64,000 bases of DNA from Verrucomicrobiaceae bacterium. GTDB taxonomy: Bacteria; Verrucomicrobiota; Verrucomicrobiia; Verrucomicrobiales; Akkermansiaceae. The position numbers and the translations under genes were made by a program. Below the pieces are notes generated by a model that was not told the DNA's origin, made no database searches, and saw nothing but the letters and a program-made list of their open reading frames with translations. The stretch is from NCBI GenBank assembly GCA_027487435.1, contig JAIYDP010000152.1, positions 37,159 to 101,158 on the forward strand, written 5' to 3'. Each line of letters starts with the position of its first letter. The stretch's first letter is position 1. Positions 13,201 to 24,600 of the stretch are shown in pieces.

Positions 13201-14846
13201 TCGTGCGCTGGAGGGAACCTTCGTTTCCATCAACGTTGACGCATCCGACAGCTTTGAGGCTGCTCTCGCGCTGCGCCTTCGCCTCGTCGAAGAGACGCTC
13301 GCACAGCCCCACCTCTGTCACGACCTCCGCACATTCCTCATCGGCGCGTTGGCCGTTCATGCATTTTCCTGTCACGACGTACGTGTTTTGAAGCTTCTCT
13401 CATTTCCTCACAGGTTCCATCCGTTGGAGGCGCTTGCGCGGACGCTCAAGCCTTGGTTGCAGGGGCGATCAGTTTTGCTGCACGAATGGAGGAATTCTCC
13501 CTGGATGCGGTGTCCAGTTTCTCCCTTAAGTCTCTTCTCCTTCATTTCCCACAATCTCTCATCCAGTCTAAATCCCTTGCTGCCGCCGCGAAGGTACCCC
13601 CTCCTGTCGTCCCCCCTCATGCGGCAGGCTGTCTTCTCACCTGACGTACTCGAGCAATCGCTCTTCAACGAGGCCCTTGCAGCACCCAATGCACCAAACA
13701 AATTCATTCTGTTTGCTCGGCAACTTGAGCAGGAACCTCCGCCTGCTAGCCTCAACCTGTTCGGCCATGTTGTTCGCACCCGCTCCCGCCAAGACTCGTC
13801 CATTGCGAGTCTTCTCGAAGCCAATGCAAGGGCACTCCCAAACGTTGTACCGCTCCGATCTGTCGAAGAACTGGCGGGAGAGGCAATTGTCGAGCTGCTG
13901 GTAGATATCCCAACCTTCGTGGCGTAACGCTGCAGGACCGCATCCCCGAGAATAGTCTTGCTAGCCCGTCAGAGTCGGATGCTGAAGAGGGTCCTGTAGG
14001 TGCGGCGGTCGGGCGGGAGATTGATGGCTTCAATGGGCTGCTCGTGCGAGTCCGTGAGGACATAGATGCTGTCGATCGAGTTCTCAAGGGTGAATCCGAC
14101 ATGACACCGTCGCTGCGAGATTTAATTCAAATCCTGGTGGGCTTACATAATCATGCCATTCTTATCCCGCAGGCGGACAGGAGGCTCCCACCGCATTGGA
14201 CTCCTCTCCCATATGCTTCCTGTCGCTCCCTCTCGGATTGGACAAGCCGCCTTGCGGCACATGCCAACTCATTAGCTGATTGGGTTGACGACCCAAACTC
14301 TCCAAGGCTCATCAATGTCGCACTTTTGATGCGCCCCGAGGCATTCCTTCAGGACTTCCTCCACACGACCGCCACCAAGTGCGTCGATCAAAGTATGAGC
14401 TGACGCCGAAGGTCCAACGCAGACCCTTCCGAATGGGGCCTCGTGTTTGAAATCCTGCGCAAAAGCCCAAATGAAATCACCACCGCTGCCCGCGACGGTG
14501 TTTTCATTTGTGGGGTACGGGTTGTTGGGGCGGAATGGGAGGACAAGCAAATGAATCTTGAGCGGCCGTTGGCTGCGTCTCATGTTTGATGAATTGAAGT
14601 TGGGCTGAACCCCTCAGATGGAGCCGATGCCTGTTATTTTGTTGCGCGCAGCACCTCTTGCAGAGGAAGAGCGTAGCTCGCTGGATTTTTCTTGTCCCAT
14701 TTATTTAACAAACGTTTGGTTGACAAGGCGCGACGCTGACTGCTCAGGCGACCACCCCCCTGTCCTTCTCCATTCCGCTACGGACGCGCGTGAGTCCGCT
14801 GCTTTGGGAGGCTGCGGCGGTGAAGGCCGTGTTTGATGGGGTCTGA
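1261..14846 (+). CDS. Cytoplasmic dynein-2 (IFT dynein) heavy chain with degenerate AAA1
   Basis: Giant motor subunit expected to drive retrograde intraflagellar transport. Eight introns (1380-1415, 2374-2408, 2894-2928, 13901-13935, 14137-14172, 14393-14422, 14584-14617, 14714-14747; 30-36 nt) give an in-phase protein of about 4436 aa, close to animal DYNC2H1. Seen in order: tail with FQERCHDVLDLMQ and DEDFYQFR, linker with LPDDSRRF and FPRLNFLS, AAA1 remnant (about residues 1830-2000), AAA2 with GPTGTGKS (2141), AAA3 with APRASGKT (2460), AAA4 with GDVGVGKH (2801), coiled-coil stalk flanking NPPAEIQDV, AAA5, AAA6 with FRPDRLIHVL, and a C-terminal domain ending in SFSIPLRT. The N-terminal segment resembles DYNC2H1 more than axonemal chains. 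In AAA1 the usual GPAGTGKT is replaced by MPQATPAS, and CFDEF by CWIEM. The dynein call is certain; the dynein-2 class is likely. Confidence 0.93.
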
Positions 14847-14904
14847 GTTTCGACCATTGCTCTGTTGTATGCTAGTGAACGTGTCTTTCATAGGAACCGA
14901 GGCG

Positions 14905-16032
14905 TCAACAGGACTGCTTGCTCTGCGACGCGGCATCACCAGAGGATAATGAGGAGTGTTTGCGCTCTGCTGGCTGGGAGATTCGTTGGGACAGCGGGTG
15001 CTGCTCGCCTTGGGCAACTGCATCGTCAGTGTTGACAACTTGACTCCGACTCAATTTATTAAACGACGCCATAAAGCGAAGGGCGTTGGAAACCTTCTCC
15101 GACGGGACCGACGAAGGCGGCGGCGCAATGTGGGTCATGTCTTCCACAGCTTGAGCGAGTTGAACCGACCGCGTGGCCGTAGCTAAAAGCTCCTGCCGAA
15201 TCGGCACTTGCAGCTCGTCAAGCTGTGATGTGAGTTGCGCAAGACGAAAGCCAACCATAACTCCAATTTGATTGCGCTGCATCCCAACCTCCGCAACAAC
15301 TCTTCGATACTCCTCAGCGAGAGACTCCAGAGTCTCCAAGTCGCGTCGAATAGACAGAGTCAAGTAGTTCAAAGCTGCTACTCGAACTCGCCGTTGGACA
15401 AGGTTCTCAACCGCGTGCTCGCAAGCCCTCTCCACGTACCGCCGCAGTTCAGAAACACGTGCGACAGCGTCGTCGATAGGGACATTCTCCGATACTGTAG
15501 AAGCAACGGGCACCACGTCAATGTCTGGTTCGAGCTCTTCAATGAGATTGGCTTCGAGCTGCGAGGAAGTGTCAGAATGGTCCCCGTCTTCGCCTCGGTC
15601 TACGTCCGGTTGCGAAAGGTGCTCGAGGGGCAGTCCCCTTGTGCGCATACTTTTTCTTCTGTTGTACAACTCTATAGTGCTGGAGACAGCGTCAGAAGAC
15701 ATCACCCCCTCTGGATCGTGAGAGTCTGAATTGAGATCTCCTTCGTCTCGAACATCCCGTTTTCTGCTGGACCTCAGGGGAAAAGAATTCATCGACTTTG
15801 ATCTAGAATTTCCCCTTCCTCGAAGACTGCCATATCGTCCGTTGGCACGTTTGTTTCGACGAGGTACCGAAACGCCACGTCGAGGTCTCTTGACGCCTCG
15901 TGAGCTTCCCAGGATCACCTCCGCCACGTTGCTCTTCCGCTTAGATGGAGCATTTCCTTTCGGGGCGAACGCAGAATATTCTTCAGAGCTTGAAGAGATT
16001 GAGACTGCACTATCGTCTGAGAAATCATCCAT
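14905..16032 (-). CDS. Uncharacterised acidic/basic, probably nuclear, coiled-coil protein
   Basis: Single open frame of 375 aa with an ATG at 16030-16032. I do not recognise the family. The first 120 residues are low complexity: an acidic serine run (SISSSSEEYS) followed by several Lys/Arg clusters (KRPRRG, RRNKRAN, RSSRKRD) that look like nuclear localisation signals. Residues from about 190 to 300 are predicted helical with a heptad-like pattern (RRDLETLESLAEEYRR), suggesting a coiled coil. The tail is polar and rich in Ser and Gln. Its stop lies 58 bp from the dynein stop on the opposite strand. No function is inferred. Confidence 0.6.
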   Translation of the reverse strand: MDDFSDDSAVSISSSSEEYSAFAPKGNAPSKRKSNVAEVILGSSRGVKRPRRGVSVPRRNKRANGRYGSLRGRGNSRSKSMNSFPLRSSRKRDVRDEGDLNSDSHDPEGVMSSDAVSSTIELYNRRKSMRTRGLPLEHLSQPDVDRGEDGDHSDTSSQLEANLIEELEPDIDVVPVASTVSENVPIDDAVARVSELRRYVERACEHAVENLVQRRVRVAALNYLTLSIRRDLETLESLAEEYRRVVAEVGMQRNQIGVMVGFRLAQLTSQLDELQVPIRQELLATATRSVQLAQAVEDMTHIAPPPSSVPSEKVSNALRFMASFNKLSRSQVVNTDDAVAQGEQHPLSQRISQPAERKHSSLSSGDAASQSKQSC

Positions 16033-16110
16033 CAAAGCAGATTAAAGAGTAATTAGGTAATCGGAATTTGAGAAAGATTGATGATGGCATGATTCGATTC
16101 CTGTATTGAG

Positions 16111-16130
16111 GGTTTAGGGTTAAGGGTTTA
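16111..16130. repeat. Short interstitial telomere-like tract
   Basis: Three degenerate units of the TTTAGGG/TTAGGG type occur head to tail (GGTTTAGGGTTAAGGGTTTA). They lie between the starts/stops of flanking small genes, not at a contig end. It may be chance or a relic. Confidence 0.4.
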
Positions 16131-16254
16131 GTTCTACAGTAAACTGAGGCTCAGTGATGCTCTGCGGCTGGCGGCTTGCTCCAAAACTGCATCGTCAATC
16201 GCTTGTCAAAAGCAGCATTGCAACAGGGGAGGGGGGGCATTCCCGCGACGAGTC

Positions 16255-16557
16255 TCAGGACAAGACTTCAAAGTATTTATTGCACCCTGGGATCTGTTTT
16301 CATGCATGCATTCAAACCACTCGCACCCGTTGAAGGCTTCTAAGCCGTTGGGAAGCCCTTCGTCAACTCAAATTCTCCGCTTAGGTCCACCACGCCCTGT
16401 CGGGGCCGGTGTCAGCACCGCCTTGCTCCCTCTCGGAAGACGCTACCATCCTATCGATTTCGGAGATTTTCTTGCTCGCACTCGTTGTTCTCCCCTTTGA
16501 AAGACACAATGTCAGAGGACGTCCAGCGGCGGCGATTGCCACCTTGGGTGCGACCAT
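16255..16557 (-). CDS. Possible small three-exon gene (78 aa)
   Basis: An ATG at 16555-16557 opens a frame that continues through two candidate introns of exactly 33 nt (16358-16390 and 16294-16326). Both have GT-AG ends and both preserve phase, giving 78 aa and a TGA at 16255-16257. The middle is basic and helical (KKISEIDRMVASSERE). No family is recognised. Support comes only from the match of intron length and phase to the other genes here, so a non-coding origin remains possible. Confidence 0.4.
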
Positions 16558-16686
16558 TGTGTCCACGTGCTATCCTTTCGCGTGTATCTAACCCGATTTT
16601 CTCGACCTACTTCAAAAGTACTCACAAAAATCAAAGCACAAGAAGAGAAAACTGTCAATGAAGGACAGTTTACTAATTCTTGCCGA

Positions 16687-17147
16687 CTAAGATTTGAAAT
16701 ACGTCACTGCCATCGCAGTCAGAGAGATCGCGACAATATCATGGCCCGCGTGGATAAGGACAGCGTTTCTATGAGTATTTTCGAAGGCGGCATGAGTAAC
16801 GAACTTCGGAAGAGCAAAAAATGCCCACGCAATGAACACTGCGGCGTCAGATAACGTCATCGCTTGGGACTACCAACGACAGCAGCTTGGCAGACGGAAG
16901 AAACTGGAATATGATGGAAAGTGATCAGGATGCCCAGGGTTTGAAATGCAGAGCAAAGAAGTGCGATGGTCATTGCTGGACCCGGTTGCCCCAGCTGATT
17001 CTTCCTGACACCCAGAGCATCCATCCAAATCTTCCCAAACACAGAGAGATGATACCAGAACGAGCCAACGATCATATGAATGACCATTCCGACAAATATG
17101 AGACCCAAATCCGCGAAGGTGATAGGAAAACTATTTCCTGCTGCCAT
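16687..17147 (-). CDS. DUF1761-like small membrane protein
   Basis: Predicted 141 aa after removal of a 35-nt intron at 16839-16873. Four hydrophobic segments are visible. The first carries the family-like signature GMVIHMIVGSFWY followed by FGKIWM, as in DUF1761 proteins of bacteria and eukaryotes; the last helix includes HAGHDIVAIS. The molecular role of DUF1761 is unknown. ATG at 17145-17147; the gene shares a 151-bp divergent intergenic region with the BTB gene. The family call rests on the tryptophan/glycine pattern in helix 1 and on overall size. Confidence 0.7.
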
Positions 17148-17298
17148 GACGTTAAATAACAATTACTCAAATTTCAACAAATGTTCAACAAAGCAATTCT
17201 GCCTGGTTTCGTCTTATTTAGGACTCGCCCGTGGCAAAGGCAACATTCCAATTGATCAAGTTTGTTTTCACAAGATTGTTTCCCGGGCCTACTTGTCG

Positions 17299-19060
17299 AT
17301 GGCATCGGAAATTGAAATTTTTGAATCGGGGTTCTTGTCTGATTGCTCCGTTCTCTATGCTGGAAGGAACATCCAGATACATCGATTTGTGCTGATAAGA
17401 GAGAGCCAATGGTTTTATGATCGCGTTTTCCAGAATCCTGACAGCCAATCGTTCGATCTACGGAAGGTCCTGAACGTGTCTCTCGCGAACTTCCAATCCC
17501 TTCTAAAGCTTTCGTATCAATCAGTTGCAGATGAAATTGTTGATCCTGAGAATTTCTGTATTCTGTAAGGTCAGCTGCTATAGCACTGATCACGATGCAG
17601 ACTGACTGCAGCACAAGAGCTCCAAATGAAACGCGTCATTTCATCCCTCTCCCATTGGTTCTCGGTTCATTTGGACATTTCGACGAGCTGTGTTCTACTC
17701 AATGTCTGCCAAGTGGCTTCCATGCGCTCACTCTTTGAAGGAGTTACATCGACTGCAACGAGACAACCCCATGTTCGCAGCCGCACGCTCTTTCGTCATC
17801 AGCAACTTTGCCGCTATCTCTGGCTATCAAAAGGTCATTTCAGCATTGCAGCTTCCAATTCTGCGGCTCATCTGGGGGGATTTGGTAGCAACTGGTGTTG
17901 CAGCTGACATCCTCGAAAAGGCAGCCGTCCTTGTTCTCGAGCAGTACGAGAAGACTGGTGCTCTCACAAGTTTTGACCTCTCTGACCAAATATCCAAGTT
18001 CACTGAGCTGTGCGCAGACAGTGCAGCACGGTTTGCGAACCTTTGCTTTAAGTTTGGGGTGAGGGAGCAGTACCGTCGGTGTATCAACATTGCCGCTTTG
18101 AAGTTCGACGAATTAAGTTCAGCTGCGTTCGTCTCAATGAAGCCTGTTTCAGCTTTGGACCTTCTGTCGTCCCCAGCTCTCAAGTACAACCATGACAATA
18201 TGATTGAGATGCTGCGGTTCTATATTGACGAAAAGAACAAGGACAAGGAAATCAAAGAGAGCGCGACGCTATCGGCGCAGATGATTCAGATCCGGTTCGA
18301 GCTCTCCATGATCCTCAAGCGGGTGGTGAAAGACATCGATGAGGACACTAGCAAGAATGACGGAAAGGTTGAGTTGTGGATTCTGCTTTGACGTCAATAG
18401 GACCGAGTGTTGCTTCTTTGCAGTGAAAAGTCATCTAAGTTCAGAGACGATGTCGTTAATAAGTTGTACGCTGGCGGTATTGGAGAGGTCCATCAGCAAG
18501 ACGTTGGCGTCGACATCCCTGAGGTGAGCATGATGGTGAAGTACACGGCGGTGATCCTGTTCACACATGAGCCACTGGAAAAAATCAAAGAGTTGTCAGA
18601 CGCTGTGGCGTCTGTCGTTGAGGCGGGGGTTGGCGTTGTCCTTGCTCTGTACGCGATTGAGGATGATCAAGACAGGGGGCTCTGTGGCCGGCTGATGAAC
18701 GCGTTATCGCCTTGTGGAGTTGGGCCAGTGAAATCTGGGAAAGAGTGCCACATGATTGTGGAGGGAGAATTTCCCGCTGAGTCCTTTGAAGCTCGTGTGG
18801 TGGATCGACTAAAATCGTTTTCAGGTGGGCCAGAGAGCGTCCACTGTGAGCTGTCTGTGAGGATTGGGGCCTCCGTTGTGTGCTGGTGGTCTGACGGCCA
18901 GCCTCTCGTCCTTCAGCGGCGTCACAAGAGTGGGGGCCGTGTGGTCGTCTTGAATGCACGGCCGATCTCAACCGACGCAAGCCCGTTCGGATGGGATCGT
19001 AGTTCTGAGGGTATGCGACTGTTGTCAAACATCGTGTACGCAATTCGTGATTGTAAATAA
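17299..19060 (+). CDS. BTB-BACK protein fused to a ThuA/GATase1-like domain
   Basis: Predicted 551 aa with introns at 17565-17600, 17704-17740 and 18368-18400. Residues 1-95 form a BTB fold (DCSVLYAGRNIQIHRF, typical of the start of BTB domains), followed by a BACK-like helical region to about residue 330. The C-terminal 220 residues begin with RVLLLCSEKSSKFRDD and include GVGVVLALY and GGRVVVLNARP. This pattern resembles bacterial and protist glutamine amidotransferase-like/ThuA proteins, without an obvious catalytic Cys nucleophile. BTB-BACK proteins usually act as substrate adaptors for Cullin-3 ligases; that role here is inferred. The 37-nt intron with an AAG acceptor (17704-17740) is the least certain junction. 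Confidence 0.75.
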
Positions 19061-19132
19061 CTGCATCCTAGTTGGAATATATAATTATACACTGAGCGCG
19101 GGATATCATAGGGTAATTCATGACAACGTCGA

Positions 19133-20755
19133 TTAGTCAGAGGCACCCGCAGCATCATCGGCGGGGGGAGTGGATTGTGTCTCAGTGAGATTCTTGACTT
19201 GCTCCTTAAGCTGTGCATTCTGACCCAATAAGGTACGTCGAAGGAGAGCACAAACCTCGGCCTCGAGTTCTTCAATCTTCTTGAGAGCCTCAGCCAACGA
19301 CATGGCGGGCTTCATTGCCGGCTTCGCCGTTGGTGACATAACAGGGGCGGCAGCAGGCTTCGTCGTCGTGGAGGCAGCGGCAGGTGCAGCACCTGCGAGG
19401 GGGGGATACTTGCCATCATCGTAAGTTCCATCACGCACGGTTCGAGCCCCGGGGCGCAATGAAATCATCTTTGGTGGCTTGTTGGCTCCCGAAAGCCATT
19501 CATCTGCGGAAAGAGACGGAATGCCAGCGTAAGTATCGCAGTAGATGTCCTCTTGGAAGTTATCACCCTTCAACATGAGCGAATGACAACTACCCCCTCC
19601 AACCTTGCGAGGAACTTCAAACTTCACTGGCTGGACAGAATTGTCCAACACGCGGAGGAAACGCGCGATCTCGGTTGTGCTGACATCAACACTTCGCTTC
19701 GGCATCATGGCACACCCACGTTGCGTTTCCTTCCCACGGAACTCCGTCAAGAAGTACTGGTATGGCGCTTCGTCCACCATCTCAAAGTACTTAATGCTAG
19801 TTTCACCCTACTGCATCAGAGACCGCAGCGGCGCGCATACTTTGCCAGCCAAGAAGAGGATCCCCGTGTCGCTGTCGTAGAAAGGCATCAAGCTTCCAGC
19901 GGAATTGTCAATGTCCGTCGAGTAGAGGGGCGACGAAGTATTACGTTGATCCCACAGCATCATCTGACGATACGCCGTCTTGGAGAACCCAACCGTCACA
20001 AGACGAGGATTGTTGCCGAGGAACAATATACGACTTGGCTTCGTTCCCTGGTGGCCAGCGAAAGTATCAGCAAGTGAGCCGCGAACATCAACGATGCGGA
20101 TGTTCTTATCCTTGCAAGTAGTTGCAAAGAGACTCCCGTCAAAGTTCCAATCGAGGCATTGGATGAAATCCGGGTGAGCGTCGAAGCTCGTCGCAACAGT
20201 CTGTTTAGAGAGATCCCAGATTTTGATACTCAGATCAGCTGAAGTTGACGCAAGGATGCTGTCTGCTGACGGATGGAAGACAGTATGCAGAATCTTCTTT
20301 TGGTGCGCAGAGAGCGTCGCAGACGCTTGCAAGTCCTCTTTAAGGCCTCCGTCGGGAAGATTGTAGATCTTGAGCGTAGTATCCTCTGAACCGGTGACAA
20401 CAACATCCGAATTGAAGGGGGAGAAGTCAAAGTCAATGATTTCGCCCGTATGGCCAGTCAACATAGGAGGCTTGCTGCCAAGGTCGAGGCGGCCATATTT
20501 GTCATAGGAGCTCACATAAAGCTGACCGCCCCCCCCTCGCCAGCCTACAGCAAAGTATTTTTCAGACGCTTTGATCACGTTGTTGTCAGACGCTCCAATA
20601 GCAACTTGAATGTTCTCGTAGCATGACTCTCTCTTGAATGCAGTACCAAACACATGACGGTACTAGAGCATTAGAACCATACAGAGAATGAGCAAATTCT
20701 GTTCGGAGGGACAGTCAGAGAAGCGTACCTTTGAAGCTCGGACAATCTTCGCCAT
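19133..20755 (-). CDS. Coronin (actin-binding WD40 protein)
   Basis: Predicted 483 aa. Exon 1 encodes only MAKIVRASK, the conserved coronin N-terminus, and is joined across a 66-nt intron (20663-20728) to YRHVFG. Further introns at 19808-19840, 19568-19603 and 19220-19255 (33-36 nt) are removed; the last two are in-frame without stops and would otherwise insert spurious residues. Seven-bladed WD40 propeller motifs (GHTGEIIDFDFSP, IKIWDL) are followed by the coronin extension (MPKRSVDV, EIARF, DIYCDT), a Pro/Ala-rich linker and a C-terminal coiled coil of about 40 residues. Coronins bind F-actin and Arp2/3 at the cell cortex. TAA at 19133-19135. Confidence 0.93.
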
Positions 20756-20803
20756 GCTGTGGTGGTGCCTTGTCAAATCAAATCAAAGTCAAATCAAGTC
20801 AAC

Positions 20804-21484
20804 ATGCAACGAAAAAGAATTTTGGAAGAACTCCAAAGTTTTCTTGCCATGTGACAATTTTGACCCAAAAGCGCAAAGGTCCGATGCGGAAGTGCTGTCG
20901 GCAACTTGTAGCCTCTTGGAAGCATGCAGAGTGAACAATTTTGAGAGGATTGTCCAGCTACTCTGTCGTCAAGGTCAAAAACCGTCACAGCAGGTGTAAT
21001 TTCTTTCTCATGTTGTAATTTGACAGGAACTTGATGAGGGCCTTCGAATCGCGTGTGAGCGAGGAAACATTTTTGTTGCAAAATTTCTTGTCAGCTACGG
21101 GGCCAGGATTAATGACCAAAGTGGATCTGTTAGAAGACCTACTTGTATGTTCTCATCCTACAGATTCAATCCACTGCGTTGCACCATGCCGTCGCTTCGA
21201 AAGATCAAGATCTTCTGGAATACTTAATTGAGCAAGGTGCGGACGTGAATGCTAGGGACCTCTCCGGAAATACCCCATACGACCGCGCCATTGTTCGTGG
21301 ATACAAGCGAATTGCACAATTCATCCAGAACCATGGAGGTCTACCGAGCAGAGCCATCATCCCGCCAGTTGTCATCCAGAGGGATGTTGTGGACTTGACA
21401 GTGGACCACACGGTGGCACGAAGCTTGCATGGAAGCGTTAGCCTACAGAATGTGCCAAGACAGTTTCAATCCTTGGGGTATTGA
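20804..21484 (+). CDS. Ankyrin-repeat protein
   Basis: Predicted 192 aa from four exons; introns 20838-20871, 20994-21026 and 21129-21163 (33-35 nt). About four ankyrin repeats are visible, with STALHHAVASKD, LIEQGADVNARD and GNTPYDRAI as the clearest consensus stretches. The N-terminal MQRKRILEEL is a short charged helix; the C-terminal 50 residues are unique and Val/Arg rich. Ankyrin repeats mediate protein binding, and no partner can be named. The start is chosen because it gives a canonical-length first intron in phase. The gene is divergent from coronin, with 48 bp between the two starts. Confidence 0.75.
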
Positions 21485-21687
21485 GAATCCTTGGGACATG
21501 TGTCACTTTGAAGAGCCGCCATCATGTTTTGATGCGCTGCTTATTATTGCATTGATATTGCGTCGTGGGTCGTGAAGCTGAAAGGAAGAAGATACACTTT
21601 CGACTGAACTGGTCGGTGCTGTCGACAGATCAAGTTTAAAAGTAAAAAGCTTTTTCCAAACTTTCGAGTCAGATGAGGTAGCAACAG

Positions 21688-24600
21688 ATGATCGCAATAG
21701 CTGCCCTCTTGCTTTCGTTCACCCTCATGCAGGGGTCCTGCTCAACTCTGTCTGAAAAGTACCGCCTTGCGCGTTGTCGCGGATGAACGTTCAGGTACGG
21801 TCCCGTCGCAAACGCCGTTGCGGATGTCCTGCAGAGCGCCGCGTGTCGAACTCTAGGCGCCTCCAGATCGCTATTTGCCAGCTGCGAGTCCCTCGTGACG
21901 TTTGATGAGGTAGGGGCCTTCTTTTTGCCGTTTCTGAATGCCGTCGGTGTTCGCGGTGCTCGAGCAGCGCGGCGTGTTCACCATCCAAGAGAACGTCAGC
22001 TTTTCTGAGCTTGCAGCCTCCAACGCTCAGCTCATTGAGGGCATATTCAATGACCTTGCCGGCATCGTCAATAAGCATCGGGAATCATTGGAGACATCGT
22101 TTGAATCGAGTCCGACGCTGGGTGCCCTGTCCTGACCTTAACAGACTTCGTGATGCCAGACATTTATCTCACTGGGCTCGATTCGCTCACGCAGCAGCGA
22201 CGCGCATGCATCAAAGCCGGAAATTCTTCTCAGTCTTGTTGGGAAACCTTTCAACCCGATTTCTCGTCCACGTCAAAGCGATTCCTACCAGGCGCAAGCA
22301 ACATGACCTCCCGCCCATTCAACCGCATCTTTCCGACAGAGGTTGGCAAGGTCCGCGTCAATAAACGCGCAGGTCGCTGAAGACATTTCGTCCGTTCACT
22401 ACCCGTCCAGTGTCGACTACGAGGAGATCTGGCTGTCGCGGCTGCTAAACGCCTCCTTCCCCCTTGAAGATCTGTTCAAAGGAGTTCTCAAATCAAGGGC
22501 AGATATCCGTTACCAGCGGTTCGTGTCATCACGCGGAGGCGCGAGGGAGTTCCCCGGCCATTTCCGCAGCCGGGACGAGGACCTTCGCTTCAGCGCGACG
22601 TACCGCAGCGCCTCCTCTGCTCCAAAAAGCGTCATCCTCATCATCGACACGTCATCGTCCATGCATCATGAGCAGAAACTAACCATCGCTCAAGTTGTTG
22701 CCCTCGGCTCTGTCTCACCCCTCGCAGAGCGTCGCAGCGACAATCCTCAAGTCCCTCTCACCGGCAGACCTCTTCGGCGTCATCTCGACGTCCCTTGACA
22801 CGCCGCCATGCAGCTCGTCAGTTCTTGTCGCCGCCACAAGCGACGCCATCGCAAGTTCCACTCAGTTTCTCCAATACTTGGCTGCTGGCAAAGTTTCGTC
22901 TCATGAAGCGGCGATATCTCGTGCAATCTCCCTCATCGACGCAACAAAGGTCGCACTTTCCGGACAGGGCGGATTTCTGCCTCATCCATTTGTTTTCGTG
23001 ATATCGGATGGGTCATTTTCAGTGACAGATTTCAGCTCCTTGATGGTGATAGCAGCGCCAGTCTGAAAATAATGCCGCAGCGGCTGCGCACCCTTTTCAG
23101 CCCATCCACGTACTTTTTCTTCGCAGCCGTTGGCCTCGTCGCCAACGACGCCGTCATGCGCGACTTGAGCTGCTCCCAGGACGGTTACTTCCTCCGGTAC
23201 CCCCCCACCCTTTCCATCCCATCCTCACCATCGCCAGTTTCGACAAGTTCTTCCCCCCCACACAACTCAACCCCTACTACAACCTCCTCGACCCCTTCTT
23301 TCAGCTCGCCGCTGCCGCGCTGGCGTCTGACGGCACTACGCCGCCGCTTGCCATCGCATCCCCCCCCAGCATGTTCGACCGCGAGATCGTACTCACCCTC
23401 TCATCCCCCGCATTCGCGATGAAATCGCGCCGCGTTCCTCTGTTCTTGGGCGTTGTGGAGGTTGATGTCGTGTTCGCCACTTTCGCTGCGTATTTGGGCG
23501 ATGAGAGCGCCGGCATCGACGCGAACAGCACCCTCGTTGCGCGAATCGTCGCGCTGCCCAAGTTGCCACATCCTGTCAAGAAGCCCATAATTTTCTGCGA
23601 TGCGGGGGATGTTGGTGCTGTTATTTTTAACTCCGAGATATACGACGCGTATTTTATCAGACGCGAGGACATCATGCAGACGATGGCAGACATGTCGAAA
23701 GTGCGTGCGATACGTCTTGCTACCTTTTTTCTTCCAGATCATGTCATTGTTTCATGTGGTTGTCATTGGAATGCATGAATGTGACCGAATCATTTCGATG
23801 TGAGGGCTCAATGCCAGTTGCAGCGCCATCCCTCACGCCGCCACAGCACCAGATCATATCCGCGCTCTTCCCCTCGTCTTTTTTCCTCCCGCAGCATGTC
23901 CTCAACGACCTCTACGTCGCCTCTTCCGCCTCACGCCTCCACGACGCCGCTGGCACCGCCGTGTCCGGTGACGTTGCGTCCGCCGTTCAGTTTGTCCGCT
24001 TCGCCTCAGTCGGTCTCACTGTCGTCTACGTCATCGACACCGAGGCGTTTGCGCTCGAACTTCGCGACAACGCAACGTTTGGCCGCTTCGATGCTATTTT
24101 CGACGGCATTGGCTTGGACATGCTCTGCCCCTTCCCCTACGCCGACGCGTCCACCCCTTGCGCCTTGCCACCAACGCGAATCCCTTATGCTTCTCTAACG
24201 AACGGAACGGATTTCAGTTATGTCGAAACGCCGCCGCGGCTGTTTGAGCGCCCTGAGGACATCATCCAGCTGCCGACGTGCGCTAATGATTCGGATTGTG
24301 CCGCCTTCCGCAGCGTCCGCGATGCCGTTGCGAACATCTCATGTTTGATGTCTGCAGCGTGCCCCAACGTCATCGCTGGGGGCCTTGAGCGCGACGCTCA
24401 ACAAGGGGTACTGCTCTCGTCGTCCATGGCGCCGACGCTTGTCGAGCTCCTGAAAGCGTCTAAACGCAGCTCCCTCCCCTCATACGCCGTTGGAGTCTTC
24501 TTGACCGCATCAGGCGTGCATCGCTTCGTTGCTGACGGCTCCATGCAGGGCCTGTCGGTCCTCTTTGACTCCATTGAGAGGCCGAGCATTCGGTTGGCAT

